Assembly (NCBI RefSeq): GCF_016863615.1
Contig: NZ_BOPF01000049.1
Location: 1-64,000, forward strand
Direction: 5' to 3'
Source of the DNA: Virgisporangium aliadipatigenens
GTDB taxonomy: Bacteria; Actinomycetota; Actinomycetes; Mycobacteriales; Micromonosporaceae
Length of the DNA stretch: 64,000 bases
Shown here in pieces: positions 53,576 to 64,000 of this stretch. Positions within the stretch are counted from its first letter, which is position 1; each line of letters starts with the position of its first letter. A model generated the notes under the pieces. That model was not told the origin of the DNA. It worked only from the letters and a program-made list of their open reading frames with translations, and ran no database searches. The translations under genes and the position numbers were made by a program.

Positions 53576-54871
53576 GTGACCGGCCCCACACCCATCGAGG
53601 CCCGCCAGCGCTGGGCCCGCGAGGTACTGCAGGCACTCGCGGAGCGTCGCCTCTCCATCAACGCCGCCGCCAAAGAGGTCGGCATCTCCCCCGGCCGGCT
53701 CCAGGCGTGGCTGCACCAGGACGTCGAACCGTCCCCGCGGGTCATGCGCGACCTCGCCCGCGTCATCGGGCGCAGCCACGTTCACCTGCTCGAACTCCTC
53801 GACTGGCTGCCCGCCGAGATGGCCGACGCGCCGCTGCGCCTGGAGGCGACGGAGAAGCTCAACGAGGCGATCGGCGAGGCCCGGCGCTGGCTGCGGGGCG
53901 CCACCCGGGCGGCCGGGCTGCGCGGCGGCGCACAGGTCGCCGGCGCCCTCCTCGACGCCACCGCCGGCTGGGGCGTGACGATGCGCAACAGCGAACGCGG
54001 CAGCCGCTACCGCACCCGGTACGCCGTTCGGGTCGGCTGCCATCCGGCCGGGGTCGAGGGGCCGTCCACAGAGGACACCCAGCGCGACCGCACCGAGATC
54101 GAACGCCTCATCATCGACACGATGCTGCGCACCGCCGCCACCTGGCTCCCGCCCGAGCGGGTGGCCGGCCAGGACTGGGCGAAGCGGCCCGACCTGGTGC
54201 TGTCCGTGCCGCACCTGTGCGCCAGCCGGCCCCGCGGGCTGCGGCCCAACCTGCTCGTTCCGCCGGGCATCGTGGTCGTGGGCATCCCGTGGGCGGGTAG
54301 CCAGGAGGTGGCCGCGCTGCTGGCCGATCTTCTTGACTGGGGTTACCTGGACCTGCGGGCCCTGGCGGCGGAGCAGTTCGAGCTGGCCTCCGGCACGGCC
54401 CCCGACGTGGTCGAACGCGCCCAGGTCAGCGCCGCGCGGCGGCTGTTCGACGACACCACCGGGCGGGCCCGGCAGACCGTGTGGTCGGTCAACCAGCCGA
54501 AGCCGATCCTGCAGGCGTTCCGCCAGTTGGGGCCGGAACTGCCGCTCGTCGTGCTGCTCCGGGCGCCGGACAGCCTGATCTCGTACGTGACGGAGCAGTT
54601 CGCGCTGCGCGGGGACCCGCACGTCGACCTCGTCGAGGCGGCGCAGAACCTGGTGCGCCGCACGCTCGAACAGGACCGGGATCCGGGTTCCTACCTGATC
54701 CTGGACGTGCCGGACCTCCCGCTGGGCAGCAACGGGCCGGACGAGGTGGACCTGGTCTTCGACGCGTACGTGGAACTGGCGTTCCAGGCGGCGCGGTGGC
54801 TGCACGAACGCCACGGCGCCCCGTCGCTGGAACACGCCGGCGGCGTGCTCGGCTCCCTCTCCCGGAGCTAG
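53576..54871 (+). CDS. HTH regulator with degenerate P-loop-like C-terminal domain
   Basis: The 431-residue protein has an N-terminal helix-turn-helix (about 7-75: LSINAAAKEVGISPGRLQAWLHQ), a middle region with conserved Arg/Trp, and a C-terminal domain beginning IVVVGIPWAGSQEV, which looks like a Walker A loop lacking the GK[ST] core. A second segment LPLVVLLRAPDSLISYVTEQF resembles a Walker B strand with RAPDS. I do not recognise a described family. The GTG start is leaderless by geometry. It overlaps purD by 4 nt at the stop codons. The AT-rich upstream palindrome may be its autoregulatory site. Confidence 0.7.
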   Translation: MTGPTPIEARQRWAREVLQALAERRLSINAAAKEVGISPGRLQAWLHQDVEPSPRVMRDLARVIGRSHVHLLELLDWLPAEMADAPLRLEATEKLNEAIGEARRWLRGATRAAGLRGGAQVAGALLDATAGWGVTMRNSERGSRYRTRYAVRVGCHPAGVEGPSTEDTQRDRTEIERLIIDTMLRTAATWLPPERVAGQDWAKRPDLVLSVPHLCASRPRGLRPNLLVPPGIVVVGIPWAGSQEVAALLADLLDWGYLDLRALAAEQFELASGTAPDVVERAQVSAARRLFDDTTGRARQTVWSVNQPKPILQAFRQLGPELPLVVLLRAPDSLISYVTEQFALRGDPHVDLVEAAQNLVRRTLEQDRDPGSYLILDVPDLPLGSNGPDEVDLVFDAYVELAFQAARWLHERHGAPSLEHAGGVLGSLSRS

Positions 54872-56124
54872 GCCCCGATTGCCGCGGCGGCGGCGATGTC
54901 GCGGCGGACCTGGGCGCCGGGCAGCGTGACGCCGTCGACCAGGGCGTACGCGGCGTGGCGTGCGGAAGCGAGATCCGGGCCCGTGGCCGTGCAGCAGAGC
55001 ACCCGGCCGCCGGACGAGACGAGCGCGCCGTCGTCGCGGCGGGCGGTCCCGGCGTGCAGCACCCCGGGCACACGGTCGGCGCCGAGGATCGGGTCGCCCT
55101 TGCGGGGACTGTCCGGGTAGCCGGCCGAGGCCACCACCACGGTCACCGCCGACCCGTCGCGCCAGAGCAGCGGCGGGTGGTCGGCGAGCGTTCCGGTGGC
55201 GGCGGCGTGCAGCAGGCCGGCGAGCGGCGTCTCCAGCAGGGCCAGCACCACCTGCGTCTCCGGGTCCCCGAACCGGCAGTTGAACTCGATCACCCGCGGG
55301 CCGTCCGGCGTGATCGCGAGCCCCACGTAGAGCAGGCCGCTGAACGGGGTGCCGCGCTTGCGCATCTCGGCGAGCGTCGGTTCGACGACGTCCCGCAGCA
55401 CGTCGGGGACGAGCGCGGGCGGCGCCCACGGCAGTGGCGCGTAGGCGCCCATCCCACCGGTGTTGGGCCCCTCGTCGCCGTCCCTCAGCCGCTTGAAGTC
55501 CTGCGCGGGCACCAGCGGGCGCACCGCCGTCCCGTCGGTCACCACGAACAGCGACACCTCGGGGCCCGACAGGTACTCCTCGACGACGACCCGTTCGCAG
55601 GAGGCGGCGTGGGCGAGTGCCGCCGCGCGGTCGTCGGTCACCACCACGCCCTTGCCGGCGGCGAGCCCGTCGTCCTTCACCACGTACGGCGCGCCGAACT
55701 CGTCCAGCGCCGCCGCCACCGCCTCGGCGTCCGTCGCCACCCGCGACCGCGCGGTCGGCACCCCCGCCGCCGTCATGATCACTTTGGCGAACGCCTTCGA
55801 GCCCTCCAGCGCGGCCGCCGCCTTCGTGGGCCCGAAGACCGGGATGCCCTTGGCCCGCACGAGGTCGGTGATCCCGGCGACGAGCGGCACCTCCGGTCCC
55901 ACTATGACCAGATCCGCCCGGCCCTCGACGGCAAGCGCCGCCAGCCCCTCGATATCGTCTGCGGGAACGGCGGCGAGCCTGACCGGGCCGCCCGACGCGA
56001 GCGTGAGGCCGCTCATGCCAGGATTCCCCGGCGCGCAGGTCAGTGCGGAAACGGCCGGATCCGCGGCGAGTGAGGTCGCGAGTGCGTGTTCACGCCCGCC
56101 CGAACCGATGAGGAGTACGTGCAC
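54868..56124 (-). CDS. purD: Phosphoribosylamine-glycine ligase
   Basis: This enzyme catalyses the second step of purine synthesis, joining glycine to phosphoribosylamine with ATP. The 418-residue product starts at GTG 56124 with VHVLLIGSGGREHALA, and has the ATP-grasp core GPTKAAAALEGSKAFAK, VKDDGLAAGKGVVV, RFGDPETQ and the C-terminal domain. A TACGAT box lies 8 nt before the start, so it looks leaderless. The frame stays open upstream but reads as antisense to the GDPD gene. It converges with the HTH gene at CTAG. Confidence 0.96.
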   Translation of the reverse strand: MHVLLIGSGGREHALATSLAADPAVSALTCAPGNPGMSGLTLASGGPVRLAAVPADDIEGLAALAVEGRADLVIVGPEVPLVAGITDLVRAKGIPVFGPTKAAAALEGSKAFAKVIMTAAGVPTARSRVATDAEAVAAALDEFGAPYVVKDDGLAAGKGVVVTDDRAAALAHAASCERVVVEEYLSGPEVSLFVVTDGTAVRPLVPAQDFKRLRDGDEGPNTGGMGAYAPLPWAPPALVPDVLRDVVEPTLAEMRKRGTPFSGLLYVGLAITPDGPRVIEFNCRFGDPETQVVLALLETPLAGLLHAAATGTLADHPPLLWRDGSAVTVVVASAGYPDSPRKGDPILGADRVPGVLHAGTARRDDGALVSSGGRVLCCTATGPDLASARHAAYALVDGVTLPGAQVRRDIAAAAAIGA

Positions 56125-56132
56125 GGGAACAG

Positions 56133-56138
56133 ATCGTA
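56133..56138 (-). promoter_or_regulatory. -10 box of leaderless purD promoter
   Basis: TACGAT on the minus strand ends 8 nt before the purD GTG at 56124. Confidence 0.4.
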
Positions 56139-56154
56139 CGGTGAGCGTCCGACC

Positions 56155-57174
56155 GTGGGCCGACCCAGGGGACGGCGCGTCGCGGCATGGTGTGCGCTCG
56201 CGGTGGCGTTCGTGCTCGTGGCGGCGCTCGCGCCGGTGGCCGTGTCGGGCGTCAGCGGGCTGACCTCGGCCGCGCAGAGCGTCGCCCGGGTCGTCCCGAG
56301 CACGCTCGCCGTGGCGGCCCGGCCGAAGTACCCCGTTCTGGTGATCGGCCACCGGGGTGCGCCGCTGTACCGGCCCGAGCACACCCTGGCGGGTTACCAA
56401 CTGGCGATCGACCAGGGCGCCGACTACATCGAACCGGACCTCGTGAGCACCCGCGACGGTCATCTCGTGGCGCGTCACGAGCCGGACCTGACGGTCACCA
56501 CCGACATCAAAAGCCGCCCCGAGTTCGGCCGGCGCACCAGTGCCGACCAGCTCACGCTCGCCGAGATCAAGACGCTGCGCACCGGCGGGGAGCAGATCCC
56601 CACGCTGGAGGAGATCGTCGCGCTGCTGCACCGCCAGTCCCGCCCGGTCGGCCTCTACCTGGAACTCAAGTCCGCGGCCAGGTACCGCCAGCTCGGCCTC
56701 CCCATGGAGGACCGCCTCGCCGCCGCGCTCACCGCCCAGGGCTGGACCGATCGGGAGGACCCGGTCTTCGTCTCCGGGTTCGAGGCGGACAGCCTGCGGA
56801 TCCTGCACAACCTGCTGCCGGGGCTGCGCCTGGCGCGCAACCTGCTGCCGTCGGACCCGGTCGACGGGCCGGCGATGGACGAGATCGCCACGTACGCGAA
56901 GGTGTTGAGCGTGCACCGGGACCTGCTCGGCGCGCCGAGCGGTGGGCTGCGCGGGCCGGCGCTGGTGGACGACGCGCGCACCCGCGGGATGCAGGTGCAC
57001 CTGTGGACGCTCGGCGCCGACTGCCCCTACGAGGACCTGCCCGCGACGCTCTCCCACCCGGACGACCCGGTCGGCTGGGCCCGGGCCGCCCGCATGTACC
57101 GCGGCTTCTACGCGATGGGCATCGCCGCGGTCTTCAGCGACGCCCCCGACATCGCGGTCTGGGCCAAGGGCTAG
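56155..57174 (+). CDS. Exported glycerophosphodiester phosphodiesterase
   Basis: The protein of about 339 residues starts at GTG 56155 with a signal-peptide-like N-terminus (RPRGRR then a hydrophobic stretch to about residue 30), so it acts outside the membrane. The GDPD core has VIGHRGAPLYRPEHTLAGY, GADYIEPDLVSTRDGHLVARHEPDL and a later ELK motif. It could degrade glycerophospho-lipids or glycerol-phosphate wall polymers, supplying glycerol 3-phosphate. It complements the cytoplasmic GDPD at 7330. It converges with the sugar kinase at a CTAG overlap. Confidence 0.87.
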   Translation: MGRPRGRRVAAWCALAVAFVLVAALAPVAVSGVSGLTSAAQSVARVVPSTLAVAARPKYPVLVIGHRGAPLYRPEHTLAGYQLAIDQGADYIEPDLVSTRDGHLVARHEPDLTVTTDIKSRPEFGRRTSADQLTLAEIKTLRTGGEQIPTLEEIVALLHRQSRPVGLYLELKSAARYRQLGLPMEDRLAAALTAQGWTDREDPVFVSGFEADSLRILHNLLPGLRLARNLLPSDPVDGPAMDEIATYAKVLSVHRDLLGAPSGGLRGPALVDDARTRGMQVHLWTLGADCPYEDLPATLSHPDDPVGWARAARMYRGFYAMGIAAVFSDAPDIAVWAKG

Positions 57175-58094
57175 GGGCGCAGCTCCTCGAGCCAGGGGGG
57201 TTCGGCGCCCTGGCGGGCGCAGGTGTGGGCCGCCACGCGCTGGGCGAAGCGTAGGCACTCCGACAGGTCGGGCGTGCCGAGCCGGGACAGGCGGTCCCGG
57301 GTGAGCAGTTCGGCGCGGTCCAGCGCCGCCAGCAGGCCGGCCATGAAGGCGTCGCCGGCACCGACCGTGTCCACCAGCTCGACCGGGTTCGCCGGAAGGT
57401 CGACCGGGCCGTCGGGGCCGAGCGCGTACACGCCCTTGCCGCCGCGCGTGACCACCACGAGCGCGCAGCCGCGCAGGTGCCACTGGCGGGCCACCAGTTC
57501 GTAGGGCTGGCCGGGCGCGATCCACTCCAGGTCCGCGGTGCCGATCTTCACGATGTCCGCGAGCGGCAGCCACGTCGACAGCCGCGCCCGGACGGAGTCC
57601 GGCTCCGGGGAGATCGTCGACCTCGGATTGGGGTCGAGGGAGATGACGCGGTGTCGCCGTTCGCGCCGGATCAGGCCCTCGAGAGCATCACCCATCGTGG
57701 GAACGGCCAACGCCAACGAGCCGCTCACGTGCAGCGCCGCGCCGTCGGGCAGGGCCGCGGGGAGTTCGTCCGCGCGCCACCGCCCGTCGGCACAGCCGTC
57801 GATGTAGAACGTGTACGCCGCGTCGCCGCCCGGCAGCAGGTCGGCGATCGCCAGCGTGGTGTGCTCGTCGGCGTCCACCACGTGCTCCAGCCGGACGAGG
57901 GAACGGCGCAGGTGCTCACGGAGGAGTTCCCCCAAACGGTCCTGGGAAATGCGGGCGACCAGGGTGACGTCCGCTCCCAGCCGGCCCAGCGCGGCGGCCA
58001 CGTTGGCGGCACTCCCGCCCGGCCGCGGCAGGTAGGACTCCCCCGCCGCGGACCGGATCAGATCGACCAGTGCCTCCCCGCACACGACGATCAT
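57171..58094 (-). CDS. PfkB-family carbohydrate kinase, fructokinase-like
   Basis: The 307-residue kinase begins VVCGEALVDLI and has the PfkB substrate region PGGSAANVAAALGRLG (27-42) and the ATP/catalytic motif DTVGAGDAFMAGLLAA with the catalytic Asp. This pattern fits fructokinase or ribokinase. It is the last gene of the ABC sugar operon (8 nt after the permease), so it should phosphorylate the sugar brought in by that importer. Confidence 0.92.
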   Translation of the reverse strand: MIVVCGEALVDLIRSAAGESYLPRPGGSAANVAAALGRLGADVTLVARISQDRLGELLREHLRRSLVRLEHVVDADEHTTLAIADLLPGGDAAYTFYIDGCADGRWRADELPAALPDGAALHVSGSLALAVPTMGDALEGLIRRERRHRVISLDPNPRSTISPEPDSVRARLSTWLPLADIVKIGTADLEWIAPGQPYELVARQWHLRGCALVVVTRGGKGVYALGPDGPVDLPANPVELVDTVGAGDAFMAGLLAALDRAELLTRDRLSRLGTPDLSECLRFAQRVAAHTCARQGAEPPWLEELRP

Positions 58095-58102
58095 TGGCTC
58101 TC

Positions 58103-59074
58103 CTAGCGGGATCGACGGCCCTGCCACTGGTCGAACGAGACCGCGACCAGGATCAACAGGCCGATGATGATCTGGAGATAGAAGGCGTTGACGGCCAGCA
58201 GGTTGCCGCCGTTGTTGAGGGTCGCCACGATCAACGCCCCCGCCGCCGCCCCGAACGCGCCGCCCTTGGCGCCGAACAGGCTCGCGCCCCCGATGACGCA
58301 GGCGGCGATGGCGTTCAGCTCGTAGCCGGTGCCGGCCGTCGGAATACCCGCGTTGAGGCGGGACGTAAACAACACGCCGCCGACTCCCGCCAACAATCCC
58401 GCGATCGCGTACACGGCCACGAGCACCCGCTTGACGGGCACACCGGCGAGGCGGGCGCTCTCCGGGTTGGAGCCGATCGCGTAGATGTACCGGCCGAAGA
58501 CGGTGCGCCGCAACACGAACGCCGTCACGATCGCCACGACCGCGAAGAGCCACAGCAGGTTGGGCACGCCGATCAGCGACCCGTTGGCGATCTCCCCGAA
58601 CGCGTCGGGCAGCGGCTGGATCGTGGAGGCGTTCGTGAAGACCAGCACCACGCCGCGCGCGATGCCCAGCATGCCCAGCGTCACGATGAACGGCGGCAGC
58701 CCGGCGAACGCCACCAGCAGCCCGTTGATCAGTCCGGCGATGACCGCGACGGCCAGCCCGCCGAGGATCGCGACCGGGATCGGCACCCCGCCGGCCAGCA
58801 GCTCGGCGGTGACGCACCCGGACAGCCCCAGCACCGAACCGACGGACAGGTCGATGCCGGCCGTCAGGATCACCAGCAGCTGCCCGATCGCGATGATGCC
58901 GAAGATCGCGACCTGACGGGCCAGGTTGGCCAGATTGTCGCCGGTCAGGAACTGGTCCGACAGCAGCGTCATCGCCCCGAACAGCACCAGCAGCACGATG
59001 ATCCCGCCGGCGTCGCGCCCGAACACGTCCCCGAAGGTGATGACGCGCTCCTCTTTCACTGCGGTCGTGGTCAC
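58103..59074 (-). CDS. RbsC-type sugar ABC permease
   Basis: The 323-residue membrane protein has about ten helices and the conserved family regions GIIAIGQLLVILTAGIDLSVGS, and NAGIPTAGTGYELNAIAACVIGG. It is the single-type permease (homodimer) of the CUT2 family of sugar importers. The GTG start overlaps the ATPase stop by 4 nt (GTGA). Confidence 0.94.
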   Translation of the reverse strand: MTTTAVKEERVITFGDVFGRDAGGIIVLLVLFGAMTLLSDQFLTGDNLANLARQVAIFGIIAIGQLLVILTAGIDLSVGSVLGLSGCVTAELLAGGVPIPVAILGGLAVAVIAGLINGLLVAFAGLPPFIVTLGMLGIARGVVLVFTNASTIQPLPDAFGEIANGSLIGVPNLLWLFAVVAIVTAFVLRRTVFGRYIYAIGSNPESARLAGVPVKRVLVAVYAIAGLLAGVGGVLFTSRLNAGIPTAGTGYELNAIAACVIGGASLFGAKGGAFGAAAGALIVATLNNGGNLLAVNAFYLQIIIGLLILVAVSFDQWQGRRSR

Positions 59075-60567
59075 TTGCTTCCTCCCGTGCTCGCCAGGTG
59101 CAGAACGGCCTCTTCGGTGGCTTCCGACGCGGTGAGTTCGCCGGCGACGAGCCCCTCCCGCATGACGAGCACCCGGTCGGCCAGGCCGAGCACCTCCGGC
59201 AGGTACGACGAGACGACGATGACGGCCAGGCCCTCGGCGGCGAGGTCCCCGATCACCGTGTAGATCTCGCTCTTCGCGCCGACGTCGACGCCCTTGGTGG
59301 GTTCGTCGAAGAGCAGCACCTTGGCCCGCGTGGCGAGCCATCGCGCGAGCAGCACCTTCTGCTGGTTACCGCCGGAGAGGCTGGAAACGGGCTGTTCCCA
59401 GGACTTCGCGCGCAGTCGCAGGCCGCCCAGGTATCTGTCCACTGTGGACCGCTCCGCCTTGGTGTCCACAAGGGACAGTCGGGAGATCTGCGGGAGCTGG
59501 GCGATGGAGGCGTTCTCCCGGATGGCGAGTTCGAGCATGAGGCCGAGCTGCTTGCGGTCCTCGGTGAGCAGCCCGACACCGGCACGGACCGCGGTGCGCG
59601 GGTTGCCGGGCTTCACCTCGACGCCGTCGATGCCGATCCGGCCCGCCGCGATCGGGTCCGCGCCGAAGATCGCCCTGAGCAGCTCGGTGCGGCCGGATCC
59701 GAGCAGGCCGGCCACGCCCAGGATCTCACCGCGGCGCACCGTGAAGTCGATCTGTCCACTGTGGACGCCGGCCGGACGGAGGCCCTCGACGACCAGGCGC
59801 GGCTCGCCGATCGTGCGGCTGGACGCGGGGTACAGCGACTCGATCTTCCGGCCGACCATCGTCGCGATGAGGCTGTCGTGGTCGTAGTCGCGCATCGGGC
59901 CGCTCGCCGCGAACTTCCCGTCGCGCAGCACCGTCACCCGGTCCCCGATCTCGAACATCTCCTCCAGGTGGTGGCTGACGTACATGATCGCGTGACCGTC
60001 GTCGCGCAATCCCTTGATGCGCCCCAGGAGCGCGGCCGTCTCCGTCTCCGACAGCGCGGTGGTGGGCTCGTCGAAGATGAGCACCTTAGGGTTCTGGCCC
60101 AGCACCTTGGCGATCTCGACGAGTTGCCGCACCGCGAGGGAGAGTTCGGCGACCGGGGTGTCCGGGTCGAGGTGGCCCTGGTCGACGCGTTCGAGCATGG
60201 CGGTGGCCTGCCTGCGCAGCTCCCGTGGGCGGGTGATGCCCCGGCGGTTGGGCAGCCGGCCCATCAGCAGGTTTTCCGCCACGGACAGGTCGGGGAGCAG
60301 GCTCAGTTCCTGGTAGACGACGCCGATGCCGGCCTGTCGGGCCTGTGCCGGCGTGGGGTTGCCGACCTCCCGGCCGTCGATCAGGTAGTCGCCGGCGTCG
60401 CGCTGGTGCGCTCCGGTCAGGATCTTGATGAGTGTGCTCTTGCCGGCGCCGTTCTCACCCGCGAGGCAGTTGACCTCTCCCGGATACAGCTCCAGGTGAA
60501 CGTCCGTGAGCGCCCACACCGGACCGAATGCCTTGCTGACGTTGCGCAGTTCGACGTAGGGACTCAT
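59071..60567 (-). CDS. RbsA-type sugar ABC ATPase
   Basis: The 498-residue protein is a fused double ATPase, as in CUT2 importers. The first half has Walker A AGENGAGKSTL and Walker B VLIFDEPTTALS; the second has a degenerate Walker A (LLGSGRTELL), signature LSGGNQQK and Walker B VLLFDEPTKGVD. It energises the permease immediately downstream. The ATG overlaps the binding-protein stop by 1 nt. Confidence 0.95.
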   Translation of the reverse strand: MSPYVELRNVSKAFGPVWALTDVHLELYPGEVNCLAGENGAGKSTLIKILTGAHQRDAGDYLIDGREVGNPTPAQARQAGIGVVYQELSLLPDLSVAENLLMGRLPNRRGITRPRELRRQATAMLERVDQGHLDPDTPVAELSLAVRQLVEIAKVLGQNPKVLIFDEPTTALSETETAALLGRIKGLRDDGHAIMYVSHHLEEMFEIGDRVTVLRDGKFAASGPMRDYDHDSLIATMVGRKIESLYPASSRTIGEPRLVVEGLRPAGVHSGQIDFTVRRGEILGVAGLLGSGRTELLRAIFGADPIAAGRIGIDGVEVKPGNPRTAVRAGVGLLTEDRKQLGLMLELAIRENASIAQLPQISRLSLVDTKAERSTVDRYLGGLRLRAKSWEQPVSSLSGGNQQKVLLARWLATRAKVLLFDEPTKGVDVGAKSEIYTVIGDLAAEGLAVIVVSSYLPEVLGLADRVLVMREGLVAGELTASEATEEAVLHLASTGGSK

Positions 60568-61595
60568 CAGTCGGCCTTTGCCGTCGGCGGGGTGAGCAGC
60601 GTCTTGATCTCCTCGTTGCCCATGTTGGACTTGTCGGCGAGCACGGCGCCCGGGTCGATGTTCCGCGGCGGGATCGAGCCCACGGCGGCCATCCCAGCGA
60701 CGACGACGCCCTGGTAGCCGAAGAAGTACGGGTTCTGCACCACGAGCACGTCGAGCGAACCGTCGCCGAGCGCCGCCACCTGCTGGGGATCGGTGTCGAA
60801 CGAGACGACCGGGATGCGGTCGGCCGCGTTGTTGTCCTTGATGCCACGCGCCGCGCCGACGCCGCTGGTGTTGTTGGCGGCGAAGACGGCCACGAGGTTG
60901 GGATCGGCGGTGATCGCGTCGTTGACCTGGCTCGCCGCGAGGTTGATGTCGTTGTTGTTGAACCGGGGGCCGACGATCTTCAGGTCGGGACACGCCGCGA
61001 GCCCGCCCCGGAAGCCGGTCTCCCGGTCGGTGAGCACCTGCACGCCGGCGACGGAGGACTCGATCAGCACGTTGCCGGCGGTCCGGCCGGAGGCCTTGGC
61101 CAGCTCGCACAGCTTCGCCCCGGCCTGCTCGGCCGCCTTGAGGTTGTCCGTCCCGATGAACCCGTCAACGGGCGTGGTGACCTGGGTGTCGACGGCGATC
61201 ACCTTGATGCCCTCCTTGCGGGCGCGCTCGATGACGTTGTTGAGCGCCGAGGAGGAGTTGGACGCGAGGACGATGCCGTCGACGCCGCGGGAGATGGAGT
61301 TTTCGACCAGCTGCACCTGCTGGCCGACGTCGGTCTCGGAGGTGGGGCCGAACAGCGACACCTCGATGCCGAAGTCGCCGCCGGCCTGCTTGGCGCCGGC
61401 GAGCATCGACTGCCAGAACGACGAGTCGCTCGCCTTGATGATCACGTCGATGCGCTTGCCGGCGGAACGTCCGCCGTCGCCGCTTCCGCCGCCGGAACCA
61501 CCGCCGCCGGTGGCCCGCCCGGCGACCACGCCGGCCACGAGCATCAGCAGGGCTATGACGGCCACGAGGGACAGCGAGAACTTGATCCGTTTCAT
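60567..61595 (-). CDS. Sugar ABC substrate-binding protein, RbsB-like
   Basis: The 342-residue protein has a basic N-terminus, a hydrophobic signal-like helix (about 8-27) and a periplasmic-binding-protein fold from about residue 48 (RIDVIIKASDSSFWQSMLAGAKQA). Unlike most Gram-positive binding proteins it lacks a lipobox Cys: the helix is followed by RATGGGGSGGGSG, so it may stay anchored by the uncleaved helix. It is the first gene of the sugar operon, with the promoter and operator just upstream. Confidence 0.92.
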   Translation of the reverse strand: MKRIKFSLSLVAVIALLMLVAGVVAGRATGGGGSGGGSGDGGRSAGKRIDVIIKASDSSFWQSMLAGAKQAGGDFGIEVSLFGPTSETDVGQQVQLVENSISRGVDGIVLASNSSSALNNVIERARKEGIKVIAVDTQVTTPVDGFIGTDNLKAAEQAGAKLCELAKASGRTAGNVLIESSVAGVQVLTDRETGFRGGLAACPDLKIVGPRFNNNDINLAASQVNDAITADPNLVAVFAANNTSGVGAARGIKDNNAADRIPVVSFDTDPQQVAALGDGSLDVLVVQNPYFFGYQGVVVAGMAAVGSIPPRNIDPGAVLADKSNMGNEEIKTLLTPPTAKAD

Positions 61596-61632
61596 GGGGG
61601 GTCCTTCCTGGTCCCCGCCTGGCGGGGCGGAA

Positions 61633-61650
61633 ACTCGAAACGTTTCGAGT
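61633..61650. promoter_or_regulatory. LacI-type operator, perfect 18-bp palindrome
   Basis: ACTCGAAACGTTTCGAGT is perfectly palindromic and has the central CG of LacI-family sites. It lies 38 nt upstream of the binding-protein start and overlaps the predicted transcription start of the operon. Confidence 0.85.
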
Positions 61651-61651
61651 T

Positions 61652-61681
61652 ACCGTAAATCCAGTAACTTCAACATCACAA
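61652..61681 (-). promoter_or_regulatory. Promoter of the sugar transport operon
   Basis: On the minus strand, TTGTGA (61676-61681) and TACGGT (61652-61657) are 18 nt apart, close to the actinobacterial -35/-10 pattern. The start would fall inside the operator. Confidence 0.45.
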
Positions 61682-61691
61682 GGGGTAGCGC

Positions 61692-61697
61692 TATGAT
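61692..61697 (+). promoter_or_regulatory. -10 box of the LacI regulator gene
   Basis: TATGAT is a near-consensus -10, 28 nt before the ATG. The transcription start would lie at the second operator. Confidence 0.5.
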
Positions 61698-61700
61698 CCC

Positions 61701-61716
61701 TTGAAAACGTTTCGAG
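61701..61716. promoter_or_regulatory. Second, asymmetric LacI operator copy
   Basis: The right arm CGTTTCGAG is identical to the first operator, while the left arm is degenerate (TTGAAAA). It lies 8 nt upstream of the LacI gene and suggests autoregulation. Confidence 0.6.
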
Positions 61717-61724
61717 GAGGGCCC

Positions 61725-64000
<2,276 letters not shown>

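Noticed and set aside
59400-59780. TCCACA/TGTGGA motifs inside the ABC ATPase gene
   Set aside because: They lie in coding sequence, are scattered and lack full 9-mer matches; chance occurrences.

Overview
This 64 kb window is GC-rich chromosomal DNA from a filamentous-type actinobacterium, most likely a member of the Micromonosporaceae (Actinoplanes/Catenuloplanes/Dactylosporangium-like). The inference rests on base composition, frequent GTG starts, many leaderless genes, and actinobacterial families: DUF5926, a mycothiol-dependent maleylpyruvate-isomerase-like protein, GuaB1, a SigE-family sigma factor, DUF6232 and several LytR-CpsA-Psr (LCP) proteins. The window is almost fully coding. I saw no rRNA, tRNA, CRISPR array, phage or insertion sequence. 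The only mobile-type element is an intein.

Layout. 0-5.4 kb: pheA, a lipoprotein, a small hypothetical, a NERD-like protein, arginine deiminase and DUF5926. 5.4-16.3 kb: a long co-directional block on the minus strand. It starts with a UDP-glucuronate-decarboxylase-like epimerase interrupted by a 458-residue intein, runs through four LCP ligase genes, and ends in rhodanese, GDPD, a GAF-PAS histidine kinase and an RsbW-type ATPase. 16.3-23.3 kb: two SSS symporter modules, each with a small overlapping membrane partner, separated by a flavin reductase and a two-gene ABC exporter. 23.3-32 kb: a SigE-type sigma factor with a membrane partner, an orphan RHH protein, DUF4173, an OmpR-type two-component pair and a LytS/LytTR pair.

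32-42.8 kb: a surface polysaccharide locus. It holds a polyprenyl-phosphate sugar transferase, a DUF2142 membrane protein, a GT4 glycosyltransferase, a Wzy-like polymerase, two convergent paralogous flippases, and a CDP-alcohol phosphotransferase with a cytidylyltransferase-like partner. The DNA glycosylase gene fpg lies in the middle. Its divergent intergenic region carries seven DnaA-box-like 9-mers in about 130 bp, two of them perfect. Together with the LCP block, this makes wall or capsule glycopolymer assembly the main theme of the window.

42.8-56 kb: GuaB1 divergent from a CBS protein, an MPI-like protein, an aminotransferase, a likely C-rich small RNA with a very strong terminator, CorA, a stress-type hypothetical, cyclophilin, rhomboid protease, a TetR/SCP2/acyl-CoA dehydrogenase cluster, DUF6232 divergent from an HTH regulator with an AT-rich operator region, and purD. 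56-64 kb: an exported GDPD, then a LacI-controlled sugar ABC importer and sugar kinase operon (probably fructose or ribose) with a perfect operator palindrome, and the 3' part of purA running off the right edge.

For many genes I moved the start inward from the longest open frame, using a ribosome binding site, a 4-nt overlap with the upstream gene, or a TANNNT box 6-8 nt before the start codon.
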